Source: Tetmemena sp. SeJ-2015 (lineage: Eukaryota; Ciliophora; Spirotrichea; Sporadotrichida; Oxytrichidae). Taken from it: 64,000 nt of DNA. The notes below the pieces were generated by a model, which saw only the letters and a list, made by a program, of their open reading frames with translations, was not told where the DNA came from and did not search any database. This document shows positions 46,901 through 59,802 of the stretch, in pieces. The DNA is taken from the NCBI GenBank assembly GCA_027382625.1, contig JAJKFJ010020934.1, positions 1-64,000 of the forward strand. Direction: 5' to 3'. The position numbers and the translations under genes are program-made. The first letter of the stretch is position 1. The number at the start of each line of letters is the position of its first letter.

Positions 46901-49900
46901 TAGCTAGAAAAGAGTCAAGTAAAGTTTACCTGAAAAGGGGCCAAATATTCCCGATCCGAAGCGAGAAAGCAAGCCAACCTTTTGGATATCGACGCTTCGC
47001 TAAACCTCCCCACTCAATGGGAGAAAGGGAGGATTCTTGTATTCTCCCAGCGCTAGTCCCAGATAGCATTCAAAGAAAAACCCTTACTTTCGCCACCTGC
47101 CAAAGGTTCTCTCTATATAACAAGCTTGGTTCAGCCATACGCCCCAGGCTCCTCGTAGATCGTTATTTGCAATACTAGCGCTACATTTTGTCCCAGTGCC
47201 CCTCTTATTCCATCTTGGCAAGGTCCCCGACCTCGTTGAGATTTTCAAAGCTCACCCAGATAGTGGACTCGAGTCTGTGGCTCTTGAGCAGAGCCTCATT
47301 GATCTCTCGGAACAGGTAATCGTGCTCATCGAGAGGCAGGCTGGAATGGTCGAGTCCTAGATGTCAATAGTCTTTAACTCTCAATCAAAGATCTAGCCCC
47401 ATAACCTCCTCCTACAGCACCTCTGCTATAGAGAAGATGAGCATTTGGTCAGATGGCCGCAACTAGCTCACCACGTTCAAAGATGCTGCTATAAACTTTG
47501 TCATGCTGGCCCAGCTCTCCATAAACGCTTGGAATAGCTTAATTAGGTTCGAAGGAGGCTACCCTAAGTCAAGACGAGATACAACTCGCTACAGCAAAGG
47601 CTCTAAACCTGGAGGATTGTATAACTAAACAAACTTAAACCTTACTCCTATATAAGGAGGTCTCTAATGATGATTGATGCCGCCTTGAAGCCTCGAATAA
47701 CCAATATCAAAAGTGCAAGTCCACCCATTTGAAAAAATATTGAAGACGCAGATGTCGAGCTTTTATACCAACAAGTCTTTCGTGGCGTGGGGAAAGTACA
47801 AAAAATTTTTGTGCATTTGATCGTTGAGTACCATTATGTCGAGCCCATATTTGTGGTTGCAATGCCAAGATTCTTGCATAAGCTCTGTTTAAAAGAAGAT
47901 TAAAGCTTCAATTCCATCAAGGGCCTCGGTCAAGAGAAGAGAGGCAATTCTAAAGGGATACACTCAACAAAGATCAGGCCATATTCATTTACTCCAGTAG
48001 TCAATTGCAAGCAAGATGAATTTCATTCTTAGGAAGCGCAGACTTTTGTTCTGTTTAGCCTTTTTTTCATCCATTATAAATCAAATGTTCGAGTCCCGCA
48101 GCTACCTTAGGGCCCTGGGTGATGTGCGGGGAGGAGTGGCCTAGCATGCATCCCTTTTCCGGGGAGTGTGTTTTTCCAAGTTTTACACTCAATAAAAGTT
48201 TTGGTGATTCAAAGTGACCTGGAGTTTGGTTTAAAAGGGCGAATATCCCGTAAGAGCGAGACTAAGAGCAATACAAAGGATATCAGCAATAGGGACGACA
48301 GAGTATGAGAGAGTGATTATTATATTTAACTAAGTGCGTTTAAAAATCACCTAACTGATTCTAAGCAAATTACTCAGGTTGTGCCACTTCATTTTTTTTA
48401 CCTTAATCGAGTGATGCAGGTGAAACCATACAGCTTAAAACTATAAGTTATCTCTATGTTCATTTATAATTATTAGTATAGTCTATAAAGTTATGGATCC
48501 CTCGAATAATAAGACTTTCTTCTAGGTGAGCTCCTTTATCAAGAGTAAGAAGGAGCTGCATAAGGCCACACAGAAGAATGGCTACTTCTTGCCCAAGCTC
48601 ATGAGTAAGGCAGTGGCCTAATAGAACCTACTGCACGTGATTGTAGGCGTAGTTTGGTGTGCCCCGTATGAAGAATAAGACTACTGACTTGTCCCCTTCT
48701 CCCTCATCGGATATCTTATTTTCCAAGCCCTAGGAAGTTGCAAGGGGGGGACAAAGTGTGCATCTTGATGGATGAGTAGCAAATGGCTGATAGAGTGTGG
48801 CTCCTGACCATGCTTTCCATGTACAAGCCAGTCAAAGAGATCTTCAAGAAGGGGAAAAATTTTTCTGTTCAAGGTTTTCACTAGGCAGAGCCAGAAGACT
48901 GTGGATCTGTAGTGGAGCTTCCTTGAAAGGCAGCCTATCTCCAAGACAAAGTCGAAGGCATAGTGATTTTTCTTCCTCAGCTAGAGCAAACAGTCGTAGA
49001 GGCTCCTACGCCTCAAGGACCAGAGGGTCAAGCTTGGCCTGCGTATGGAGACTCAAAAGATGTTAATAGCGTAGAGAAGGAAGAGCAAGCTGCAGCGACT
49101 ATTTCGGAGGGTCAGTGTTGGGCCAGGCGGTCCTGCTGACTCCCTTAGATGTACCAGTGCCGCTCGCCGTTGCGAATGTATGAGTAGCAGCTGCATGAGC
49201 GAAAGTATATCTCGTTCCTAAGGAAGAGCTTGGTTAGCGTGGCCGGGCAGACCCTGGGTGCATCTAATCGCACTTAGTAGAGTATTAGTCATTGCGCTAT
49301 TTGAAGCTCGTGTATGCCATCTCTAGCAGGTTCTTGGCATAGGTGACGAGCGCCTCGATCTCACAGGGTATCTTCCGCACTCTTCAGTTCAATCTCCTCG
49401 ATTCATGGATGAAATCGTTGCGGCGTTACCTCTGGATGATCATCACGACAGTGCTGGCTTTGATGCTCATGGATTTGGCCACTTTATTGTAGCTGAGCAG
49501 GATTTTATGGTCATTGTAGACGGTCCCGTTGCGCAGCCTATGGCAAGTAACTACTGATCGGCTGTGTGCTTGGCTCTGATTCTCAGCTTCGGTGGACTCC
49601 ACCTCTTTGGTAGGACTATAAGACTCGGACTACCCATGCCTATAAAATAGGTTATGAGGTCTAGGTCTGGTATGTGAGGTGCGATATAGTTAAAGTTATC
49701 ATAATATTAGAGGAACTCGACCAGATTCGGCTTGCATTATCTGCTATCTTGAGTGGCGTTCATTAATACAGATATTTCACACCTTACTATTAATTTAATA
49801 CTAGAAATGAGTAACTACTCAATACTGATATAAACCAACTATTATTAGATATTATAAAATTTTTTATTGGTATAACTGCTTTTCCTAACATTTGTATATT

Positions 49901-51647
49901 GACAAATAAATTTATGACAATATACCAATGTTACATAAAGTTTATACCCATTTAAATTTTTTTAATAATATCTTAAGATAAGAAAACCAATCTAAGGCCC
50001 CATTAAAATTTATGTGTTTAAAACAGTTGATTAAGATACAGAGAGCATTTATGATGACTTGAAATTTTATGTGCGGGCTGGGGGAATTATGTGCGGGACG
50101 GGCCGCAAAATTGCGGGGCCGGGACCGCACATACTTCCCCACACCCCCGTGCGTTTTGGGGCATATGTGCGGTGTGGGGAAAACCCCCGTGCTGTCCGGG
50201 ACCGCACGTGCGGGTGGGCAAACCCTGTGCGGTCCGGGACCGCACGTGCGGTGGGGGGAAAAACCCCCCACCCCCAAAAATTTCAATTAGTCGGATAAGT
50301 TATGTAAATTGTAGCTAAACCCAACAAATTTACCCCAAAAAAAGATAATATGCTCATTGGTTTTTTTTTTTAAGTAATTTATAAAGAGAAACTTTCGAGA
50401 TGAGAGACGAACTTTAGAATTCCACTATTTGCCATTATGAATTTTAAATAAGAAATTGAATTATTTTTTATTAATTTTAAATTAACTTTACTCCATTTAA
50501 ATTTCAAATTATTTTTTTTTAAAAAAATTTTTATTCTCCTAATATTAATATGTTAATTTATAGAAATTTTATTGAGAACAATATAGCTAATGAGGAGGAT
50601 GAAGAATACAGTTTGCTGTCAGGCACAGGTAAAAGAATCAAGAAAGCTAAGGGAAGGACAAAGACTGACAAGAACTTCTTCCTGAAGTTTTTCCTCGCTC
50701 TCCTTGTCATTCAAGCCTATTACATCCTGAACTTTTTCCTTCAGAAAAATGCAGTAGACTCGACTCAAACTCTTAACTAAGTTCTCAATGTCACTGCTAG
50801 TGTAGAGCCATTCTACTGGTTTGCTCTAAACGTTTAAAGAGAAATGTTCTTCAATGCTTCAAAGCCAATAACTAAAAAGACCTCTATACTTGTTTCGATG
50901 CAGTCCATATACCAACTCTACGATTAAAACAACTAGCTTCAAGAAATTGAATATTTTTATCTCTTTCATTTAAATGCACTTGAATGATTAATCGACTCTA
51001 GACTCGGACTACTGGAGTATGTTTGAGCGAGTTATGAGTGATAATCTTTGCAACTCCTAAACTTATTTCAAAACTGCTGATGCTTGCGGAAACTTCAGCT
51101 CAGGCATTTTGCAGCAAGGCTTGCATGTTGTCATGGTGAACTATTTCTCAGGATTGCGCACAACTCTAAACAACTACCAAACTTACCTCAAGGCAGGCAA
51201 CAGTACACTAATCAGAGGAATTTTTAATACACAAGAGTTCATTAATCTATGTAAGCTTCAATCTTAGTTTAATCTTTTTCTTAGATATTATTCAAAATTA
51301 CATCACACAGGTTCTAATAAAATATTTATGATTAACAGTAGGTTCAAATGAGGCAGTTAGTGAGCAACTTAGGCGACTCAATTCAAAACGAGTTTAGCTT
51401 TTACTCTGAGCGCAAGATAGCCCTGTTCATCGTGTTCCTAATCGCTCTTTTGATATCGTTCATAATTTTCTGGCTGCCATTCCTCAACGGCTTAAACTAC
51501 CAAATTTACAAGACCAAGCTCATGCTAATGATTATCCCACTCGAGATACTTATGAAAATTAAGAACGTTGGAAAGGTACTACAGAGCTAAAGTTTCATAT
51601 AAAGCAGCAAAAAGCGAAAAGCAGAGTCCTCAAGCTCGTCAGCGTGA
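40974..51647 (+). CDS. tmcB-like multi-pass membrane PAS protein, interrupted by a 4-kb mobile element
   Basis: Member of the large ciliate family annotated as tiny macrocysts protein B-like. ATG 40974 (MKETKLLGKESSSEEEKTKF). N-terminal membrane helices (IYVIIFYIALFLVFVVIINF, FKHKKFSFMQPVQLL), then HHSEVCPIENCPIKQYLK, an alpha-helical repeat region with SKMKDRKGALNELSQAEKIK, a PAS domain (CIYISGEQERLGIVNQCNMS, LCKIFGYTKKEDVINKDVE), an acidic Asp/Asn linker near 43780-43980, then C-terminal membrane helices (FAQILVLFLVAIAIAEYAII, and FIIFWLPFLNGLNYQIYKTK near 51500). Coding stops making sense after about 45910 and resumes at 50552 with NNIANEEDEEYSLLSGTGKR, consistent with one gene split by the 46268-50284 element. 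TGA 51645-51647. Numerous short IESs. The role may be sensory or mechanosensory; that is inference. Confidence 0.7.
46268..46525 (+). repeat. Left terminal inverted repeat
   Basis: About 258 bp. The outer part is GC-rich and holds three perfect CCGCACGTGCGG palindromes (46295-46306, 46336-46347, 46391-46402); the inner part is AT-rich. It matches the reverse complement of 49978-50284 with small indels in the GC-rich section. Confidence 0.8.
47160..49560 (-). pseudogene. Decayed Tc1/IS630-like transposase of the TIR element
   Basis: Reading the minus strand, a helix-turn-helix segment near 49519-49397 gives LLSYNKVAKSMSIKASTVVM. Further on, a catalytic-like region (about 48060-47700) includes GLDIMVLNDQMHKNF, reminiscent of the second-Asp block. 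LYNPPGLEPLLQRVVSRL near 47600 resembles the YSPDLNPIE block carrying the Glu. A helical tail follows (FQAFMESWASMTKFIAASLN, and STIWVSFENLNEVGDLAKM). Several frameshifts and TGA codons break it, and a roughly 1-kb stretch between the parts reads better on the other strand. Family assignment rests on motif spacing only. Confidence 0.45.
48493..48900 (+). pseudogene. Unknown ORF inside the TIR element
   Basis: MDPSNNKTFFQVSSFIKSKK to TGA 48685-48687, then in another frame GGDKVCILMDEQQMADRVWL and YKPVKEIFKKGKNFSVQGF. Amino-acid composition looks genuinely coding. A single frame shift separates the two halves. No family recognised. Confidence 0.4.
49978..50284 (-). repeat. Right terminal inverted repeat
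   Basis: About 307 bp, inverted copy of the left end. It contains two intact CCGCACGTGCGG palindromes (50202-50213, 50240-50251) and degenerate ones. The length difference from the left repeat lies in the GC-rich tandem part. Confidence 0.8.
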
Positions 51648-51754
51648 ATTATTATCATACCTATATTTTAATGTAGCCTTTAAGTCGTTAAGCTTTCTTC
51701 TAAGTAAGATTGAGTGAGATCTAAATTATTTCACTAAAAATCAACTGGACATAT

Positions 51755-52946
<1,192 letters not shown>

Positions 52947-53106
52947 TAGATGATATATAAACTACAAAAATTCAATTATAAATACTAGAGTAATTATTGT
53001 ACAAACATGTACATTTTGAAGAAAAATCTTTCATTTATCTTTATTTCAATACTAACTACCTCTTATATATAATCTCCACTATAGAAGGAAAATTTAAGTG
53101 TAAATA

Positions 53107-54803
53107 ATGGCCTCAATGAAATCAAAAGCAGAACTTTTCGACCAAGGTCTCTTAGATCATTTTATTAAATAATCACAAATTACAGATGCTACAGAAGAAG
53201 ACAGAGCCAAGCCTGTTGAGGCAACTTGTAACGCTCAGTTTCCCAATTTACATATCGACGCTGACAAACTTCTTAGTGCAGACAGTTAACTTAGTTTATT
53301 AAAATTTAAAATGGGAGAAACTTCTTTTTCGCAGGGTACTTTCACTCGTCAGTGATGGCAGGAATAGGACTTGCGTGTGTTTACATAAATTTGATGGTGT
53401 TTGCTGTGGGTACTGGTTTAAACTCAGCCATGTAGTCTCTCATATGCCAGAGCGAAGGTGCAGGAAATCATAGATCTAGCGCGCTATACGTAAATAAAGG
53501 AAGAATAGCTATCTCTATGTGGCTCCCTATCTTCATCATTTCAAGTTTCTACTTTCCAAATCTACTTCTTTCTATAGATTTATTCACTAAATTGAACAAT
53601 AGATTAATAAGTTTAAGTTTATCGGAATAGAGAAAGAGACATCGGAAGTAACTAATCTATTTATTTTAATTTCTGGTGAGGATGATCCCAGGACTCATTT
53701 TCTACAGCTACTTCGATCATATCAGACAATACATGACTGCCCTCGGAAAGCCAAATACCTGTTCTATAATCCAAGTTGTGACTGTAGTAGTTCACGTCTT
53801 CCTTTCCTGGTTATTCATAGTGTAAATGAAGCTTGGAGTGCAATGGCTTGCCTATTCGTCAAGTTTGGGTTATTTCTTACAGTTCGTTGCTGCATATTTA
53901 ATAGTCAAGTACGATTCTCAATATGCAGACACCTGGATATTTATGGGCAGAGAAGCATTTTCTAATTACTTTGAATACATGAAGCTTGCGATACCATCTT
54001 TAATCATAACTTGCGTTGAATATGGAGGATTCGAGGTTCTTGCCATATTTTCTGGCTTGATTTCAGTATAATCAAATGCTGCCATGAATATGGTACTGAA
54101 CACAAATATAATCTTCTTTATGCTTCCATAAGCAATTAGCTTTTCAGCCACAACTATAATTGGAACTACGATTGGATAGATGAATTGGAAATTGGCAAAG
54201 TAACAATCTAGATACATAATCTCACTTTCCATGGGCTTTGCTTCATTAATGGGATTGATCCTATTCATATTCAGGTATTAATTTTCTAAGTTCTACTCCT
54301 AAGATGAGGAACTTGTTGAATTAGCAGCAAATACTTTCAAAGTGTCTGCATTTTCTCATGTAGTAGATTTCTTGTATGGCGTATAGCAAGGACCTATCAG
54401 AGCTCTTACAAAGTTTAATCATGCAGTAATAGGATGCGTGATTGCTTTCTACTTTATAGCTATCCCAATGGGTTGGTTCTTAGCTTTAAAGTGTAGTATG
54501 GGATTAAATGGTCTCTGGTTTGGAATAATCTTGGGAGAGATGTTCGTCATGATCTACTTCTTTTATCTTCTCAACTTTGGATTCAATTGGGAGAAAATAA
54601 CCTTAGAGTGTGCCTAAAGAACTGAAAGAGACAACTAATATTCAAATTAGATGCTCCTCCAAGAGTCACAGACTATTATCGAATCACCTGACTTTAAACT
54701 TAATAAATAAACTAGATCCAATTATTAAACAGATGCTCCCGAGTAACTTTAAATCACTTATTGTTTTAAGTTTAAACAAGTCGAGTTAAAGTACATATCA
54801 TGA
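53107..54803 (+). CDS. MATE-family multidrug/organic cation exporter
   Basis: ATG 53107 (MASMKSKAELFDQGLLDHFI), a hydrophilic N-terminus, then twelve-helix-type hydrophobic segments: MAGIGLACVYINLMVFAVGT, LNSAMQSLICQSEGAGN (matching the family's LxTLxSQAxGAgn region), LVAYSSSLG-like LAYSSSLGYFLQFVAAYLIV, KLAIPSLIITCVEYGGFEVL, ISLSMGFASLMGLILFIF, FSHVVDFLYGVQQGPIRAL and MGLNGLWFGIILGEMFV. Frame changes near 53290-53345 and 53570-53690 mark IESs. The hydrophilic tail ends at TGA 54801-54803. Substrate unknown; proton or sodium antiport is family knowledge. Confidence 0.82.
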
Positions 54804-54941
54804 ATTCTTATTAACAGAACTGATGAAAATATTAAAAGTTCGCCGTCTTAATATCTTAATTTATTGCCACTATTTATTCTTAAAAATTTAAACATTTTAC
54901 TTTAAAAGCGCCTCAAAAGCATAATAATTATTATAAATAAC

Positions 54942-57309
54942 TCAGCTATCTACTAAGATTGATTCCAGAACTATCCTGAGATGATCCGTATCAATAGGCT
55001 TCGGTAAAAAGCCATCAAAACTTTTGTCGAGATAGGAGCCAAACTATTCTTCCGAGATGGCGGTGTGAGCGAATATTTTAGTTTGGAATTTTGAAGACTT
55101 GAGCATCTTCCTGATTCTTCGAGTAGCCTCAACTCCATCCATACCAGGCATGTTAATATCCATGATTTACATAGGATAATAGTACGGTTTCTTATCTAGT
55201 ACTTTTAAGTGCTGAGATTTGAAATTGATTATTAATTCCATTCCTAAAATTTTACTTTACTTTACTTTACTTTAATATCCATGATAAGTAATTATATGAT
55301 GACTATTTTGTACATATCTTCACTGCTAAATCTAGCAGTAATGGATTTATTTTCTTCTTTCGAGCAATCTGCATTCAAACCGAGTGAAGAGAGCTTGATC
55401 CTCTCCTCTACCATTTTAATTGCAGTTGAACCGTCAAAAGCAATATCACAGTCCAAATCAAACATTTGCTTCAAGAGCATTTGCAAAATGTAAACGTTGA
55501 AAGGAGTATCGTCTACAACTAAGATCCGATTCGCCCTTTTCTCACCTATAAGGGATAGCTTAAAAAATACTTCAAGGATTCCATCAGACTGGAATTTTAA
55601 TTAGACCTCATCTTATTAAAATGAAGTTCCTTCTTAACTGAGTTAACTGAAATGTACTCCTTCTTCAATTTATTATCCAGCATATCTTCACTTAAAAAGA
55701 CATCACTGCTACTCCAGTCCTAATCTCCACCTCCAATAGATCTAAAGGTAGAAGTGTTATTGAGTGGCGTTTTATCGTAAATTTAGCTCTCCTCAACTCT
55801 TACTGGAAGGATCATGCAAATTTTAGTTCCCTCATCTTTTTGAGTCCACTCTATAAAGATCTTGCCTCCATACTACTCGCAAATCATTTGTGAAACTGTC
55901 AAGCCCAAACCAATTCCACATTTGTTAACCTGGTCTGTAGTTATCTTCCGCAGAGCAAATAGACTGAAAATGGAGTTTATTTCATTTATACTCATGCCCT
56001 AGCCAGAGTCAGTTACGCTAATCTTTAGGAACTGCTTATCATTTGGATAGTAGCCTTAGAAATAAATTAGAGTAAGTTTTGGAGGATTGTGCTTTTCAGA
56101 TAACTGAGGTCGTCTATATTCTTTATACTTGTTACGTCCTCAAATTAAAGACTTGGCGAGGATCCGTAAAACTTGCTCTCGTATTTCTCAGTTAAGTAAG
56201 CTTTAGTTGTAAGCTTCAGAGATAGAGAGATCTTTCCCTTTATTGTGTACTATATTGCATTCTAATAAAAAAATAAGAATCTGCAAGAGATTAAAAAGGA
56301 TAAGCTAGAGTCTCGTAGAGTCCAGATAAAGTAGCTTTTTCTCCAAGTTTTGATTGATTTTGCTCTAGAATACAAGTTACTTCTGCTCGGCTTGAAGGCG
56401 GAAAATGTAGATGATCTCTTTAAGTTAATCGTTAAGCTTAACAAGACTTTGACTCATGGTGAATCTCTTGAGCCTAATTTTAGAGTACTCTTTTAGATTT
56501 TGAGAATTGTACATCAGCATTTTAAGGCAGATTTTAATGAGCTGGATGTACTTAAAAGTAGTCTCTCTGTCTTAATCAATTTAATTCTCTAATAAATCGG
56601 CTAGGCCCTATATACTATTGACCGGTGTCAAAATATATTAATGTATAGATTGCGTCGATATGTTATGGGCAGATGAATTCAATAAAATATTAGTCATCTA
56701 GTCCTTCGTCTTTGCTTTCTAAAGCTTTTTGTAATTACCTATTTCTTTAAATACCAACATTATTTGCTTTTCCTCTTTCAAGAAAGTCACGTTTACTTTA
56801 AAATAAGAAGGATTGACTTCGACTGAAATATTAATAGGAAGGATTTTGATATAGTACCTAAGAGTCTAGAAGGAAGTTGATTCCCTAATTAGTTCTATAA
56901 AATTCCTTAATGGCTACCCCTTCTTAGAGGAGGAGCTAAATTCCTCATTATACTATATTCTCTCGAAGATCTTTCTAACTCCCATCTGATTTTGAGATGT
57001 AATCATCTCCTCCATCATGATTTGGCTATCTTGAAGGTCATCATTTTCATCTTCCAATGTATAAATGAATAATATAGATTTAAAAGATGTATTTGAGGAA
57101 GTTGCATGATCTCTGTTAATAATTTTAAGGAGAGCTCTATTAATGTAAATGATTGATTCATCGTTTGGAGTATTCTTGATTATTATAACTCCATCTTGAA
57201 TGGACTAAAGAGTCTGACTCAATTGGTCCTTGAGCTGCCTCACATTTCTGAAGTAGCAAAAATTATCTCTATCATAAACTTCCTTTTGTCTCAGAAGCAT
57301 AGATGCCAT
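54942..57309 (-). CDS. PAS/hybrid histidine kinase with C-terminal receiver domain
   Basis: ATG 57309. N-terminal PAS-like part (TLQSIQDGVIIIKNTPNDES), then an H-box region that reads AHN...ILTPVNSIQG once an insert is removed, N-box LFNLLQ-NAIQYTIKGKI (restored by deleting a 19-nt AGA-flanked IES), G1 near GQGMSINEINSIF, G2 CGIGLGLTVS, and a receiver (RILVVDDTPFNVYILQMLL, phospho-acceptor in MDINMPGMDG, FLPKPIDTDHL). A 119-bp IES with the long pointer TTAATATCCATGAT (plus strand 55153-55166 and 55272-55285) splits the phospho-acceptor motif. Stop TGA 54942-54944. No transmembrane segment is obvious, so it is probably cytosolic, unlike the two membrane paralogs at 28-41 kb. Confidence 0.8.
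55153..55285 (-). other. IES of 119 bp with 14-bp pointer in the receiver domain
   Basis: TTAATATCCATGAT (plus strand) at 55153-55166 and 55272-55285. Excision joins ...IMDIN to MPGMDGVEATRRI. Next to the right pointer is a short tandem repeat of TTTAC (about 55253-55272). Confidence 0.75.
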
Positions 57310-57601
57310 TACACCTAAAAGTTGATTGGATTATCAATTTACCTTTTACATTCAATCAAAATTGCTTAAATCAGTGACTGTTTATCTATATTAAAATGCA
57401 AAGTTAAATTTTATAAATAATGTAAATATAACAAATTTATCATTTAATTTTCTTAGGAATTCTAAGATCAGAGTTATAAGAAGATAAGGATAATCTTAAC
57501 CTAATCTAAAATTAATTGATGTGCGTATATGATTCACAGTAGATAGGAGCAAGCAGAAAGTAAATCGATAATTTTAATTCCAGCTTTCTACTGTTGCTCA
57601 C

Positions 57602-58168
57602 TCATTTTTTAAAAATACATAATTGATTTAAAATAATACTTAATTATAATATACATAATGAGGATAAAAACTATTTTGATAAAAATAAGAATTTTATATG
57701 AAATAGAAGTAGAACAAAGTTGAATACGAAGTCGGTGTCAGGCTCAAATCCATCATATAAGTAAAGAGCAGTGCAAAACACTAACATATAAACTAAAAAT
57801 TTGACGCTTTTTACCCACCACCGAGATGGAGCGTAGTGCAAATAGCACATCGACTGAAAGAAAAAGATAGCCGATAGAGGATTTTAGGATGCTTAACGGG
57901 AATTAAGTACCGAAATCCTGCCTGCTGTGGAAATTCTTAACTCAACTTATAATTTTTAATTCCAAATGCTATTTAAATCAAGTTCATAACTACTCTTAGA
58001 AGAGGTCCCTTAGATTTTATTGAGGACTTTATTGCAAAACTCAGCAATATTAGGGCTATATGGCACACATTAAAGCCAGGACTCTCATCGTTCTTGTAAC
58101 TCTGAAGTAGTCTAAGGATAAGTGAGATGCCGAAGAAGTAAATTGCAAAAGACTGGTCCGACGCTATC
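57602..58168 (-). CDS. Small multi-pass membrane protein, unknown
   Basis: ATG 58168 (MIASDQSFAIYFFGISLILR), hydrophobic stretches HIALILLSFAIKSSIKS and YLFLSVDVLFALRSISVVG, then DGFEPDTDFVFNFVLLLFHI, ending at TGA 57602-57604. At least two frame changes (near 57960 and 57750) imply short IESs. About 150-180 residues after excision. No family recognised; it may belong to the many small ciliate membrane proteins. Confidence 0.5.
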
Positions 58169-58840
58169 ATTTTTACATATTCGCAATTTTGTCTTTACCA
58201 AAATTATAATAATTTATAGTTAATAAAATTCTTGTTCATATTCTGGGGAAATAATTTGCATCTTGAAGTTTTTGTCTATAAAAAGCCTAATCTCTGAGAT
58301 CATTATACACTAATACCAAAAATTAAATTATTGCCTTAAACGTTAGACTCCTACCATGAATTAAAAGTTCCTAACTCTCTCTATCTAAATAGAAGCAAAG
58401 GTAAACTTCTAACAGAGATTAAATATGATAAATAAGTTTAATTAATCTAAAAATCTTTATCTAAATTAAAAATAAATTAATAGTTTGCAAATTAAAATTG
58501 ATCCTTAATTAAAACAACTCGATAAATAAATACTATAAGCCTCAGAGAGAGAAAAGGTGAAATTTCAAACGAATAGATAATAAAATAAAGAAGTAAAAAT
58601 ATACAAGAAGCCTTGGAGGTCCAAGTTAGAGCAGTCTTGGGTTATTAAATTTATACATAGAGCTCAAATATATTTAGGGTTAAGAGTTTAGATTCATTTT
58701 TAGCCAACATTGCAAGTTTAATTAAATAAATTGCTGATGATATTGTTATTGTGACGCCATATATGTTTGTTAAGTTATATCTCTATTTTTGATACCTATA
58801 TTTATAATTATCATATACAAAACATCCAAAATATTTTAAT
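58169..58840. other. AT-rich gene-free stretch
   Basis: About 670 bp, very AT-rich, between the small membrane protein gene and the end of the unknown gene at 58841. No coding segment, hairpin or repeat stood out. Confidence 0.45.
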
Positions 58841-59786
58841 TCATAAATTAAAAAATTAAGAAGTTTAGCTTTTACTTACTCTTTGTTATATATATATAAG
58901 AGTTGAAAATATTTCTCCTTAATAGATATTCTTAATTTGAGATTTATTCTATGATAGAAAGTACACTTGTAAAATATATTTGTTCCTGATAGATTTCTTC
59001 ATTCTCAGTTACAAAATTTATAACTTCTTTATCATCTAATTATTATATTTCTTCTCTATCTTTTATTTATTGAGGGTCAAAATAATGCATAAATTAAAGT
59101 CTATGACGTGTAGCTGATTAGCTTGTTTCATTTCTACAATTTAAATAATCTATTGTTAATTAAATTGCGTGACTCTGATCCTCATCAAATTAGATAAAGT
59201 GAGTAAGTGACTCCTCGCACTGACACCCCACTCTGAGAACATTCATGACGCTCTCTTTCTTGATTCTTTGAATCATCTGCCCCAGCGAGTTTATTATATT
59301 GTGCTGACTTTGCTTATTCACAACTGAATTTTTCACAAAGTTCAGCTTTATTCTACTCATATCGTTCGCCGTGCTTATCTGCGCTTGGTGGTTATTATTA
59401 TCCAGTGATTGTATGTTCTTTCTATGCTTTCTCTAATTCGATTCCACGCTTCTAAACAAAAAATGTGTTAAGAAAAAAATAATTTTTAGCTATTGGATAG
59501 CAAGTTTATCCTCTTTCATAGTTGGACTTTGAAAATGAGGGGAGGTTGACTGTACAAATCCAGAGGAAGTGTCGCACTTGTTGTAGTTCTTATTCGTAAA
59601 GCGGTAGTTTCTCTTAAAGTTCTGCCTTTGGATTTTCTTCTGTGACTCGTAAAATTATAAATAGTTGCTCTTTTCATTCTAAAGATACAATGAATAGTTT
59701 ATTTACGTGGTAAAGAGCGACTAGGGTCTGGTTTTTTGATTTTCAGAATAGTCGTAGGAACTCGGAAAGGGAATAATTTCCTTCAT
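58841..59786 (-). CDS. Unknown hydrophilic protein, about 300 residues
   Basis: ATG 59786 (MKEIIPFPSSYDYSENQKTR), TGA 58841-58843. One frame is open throughout; an AT-rich stretch near 59460-59500 (LKIIFFLTHFLFRS) is likely an in-frame intron or IES because it interrupts otherwise polar sequence. It contains INSLGQMIQRIKKESVMNVL and VGCQCEESLTHFIQFDED. No membrane segment and no recognised domain. It starts only 17 bp from the proposed end of the upstream kinase gene. Confidence 0.5.
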
Positions 59787-59802
59787 TCGGAGTGTGTCAG
59801 TC

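Larger units (their letters stand above)
46268..50284. mobile_element. 4.0-kb DNA transposon with GC-rich long terminal inverted repeats inside an IES
   Basis: The two ends are inverted copies. GAAATTTTTGGGGG starts the left end, and the right end is its complement at about 50271-50284. After the GC-rich part both ends carry AAGTCATCATAAATG and TGTATCTTAATCAAC followed by an AATTTTAAT and CCAATCT stretch, in inverted order. The interior holds a decayed Tc1/IS630-like transposase on the minus strand and a short plus-strand ORF. GC content of the ends contrasts sharply with the AT-rich surroundings. The insertion lies between coding segments of the tmcB-like gene, so it would be removed during macronuclear development. 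I found no clear target-site duplication. Confidence 0.75.

Noticed and set aside
46804..47671. A 289-codon plus-strand ORF in the TIR element
   Set aside because: With only TGA as stop, long chance ORFs are common. Its composition is Ser/Leu/Arg-heavy as in antisense reading, while the minus strand gives NPPGLEPLLQRV-type transposase-like sequence.
47700..48060. Retroviral-type integrase (KFILLAIDYWSK) in the TIR element
   Set aside because: The first block looks integrase-like, but the following NDQMHK and NPPGLEP blocks and the upstream helix-turn-helix fit Tc1/IS630 order better. The call is kept low-confidence.
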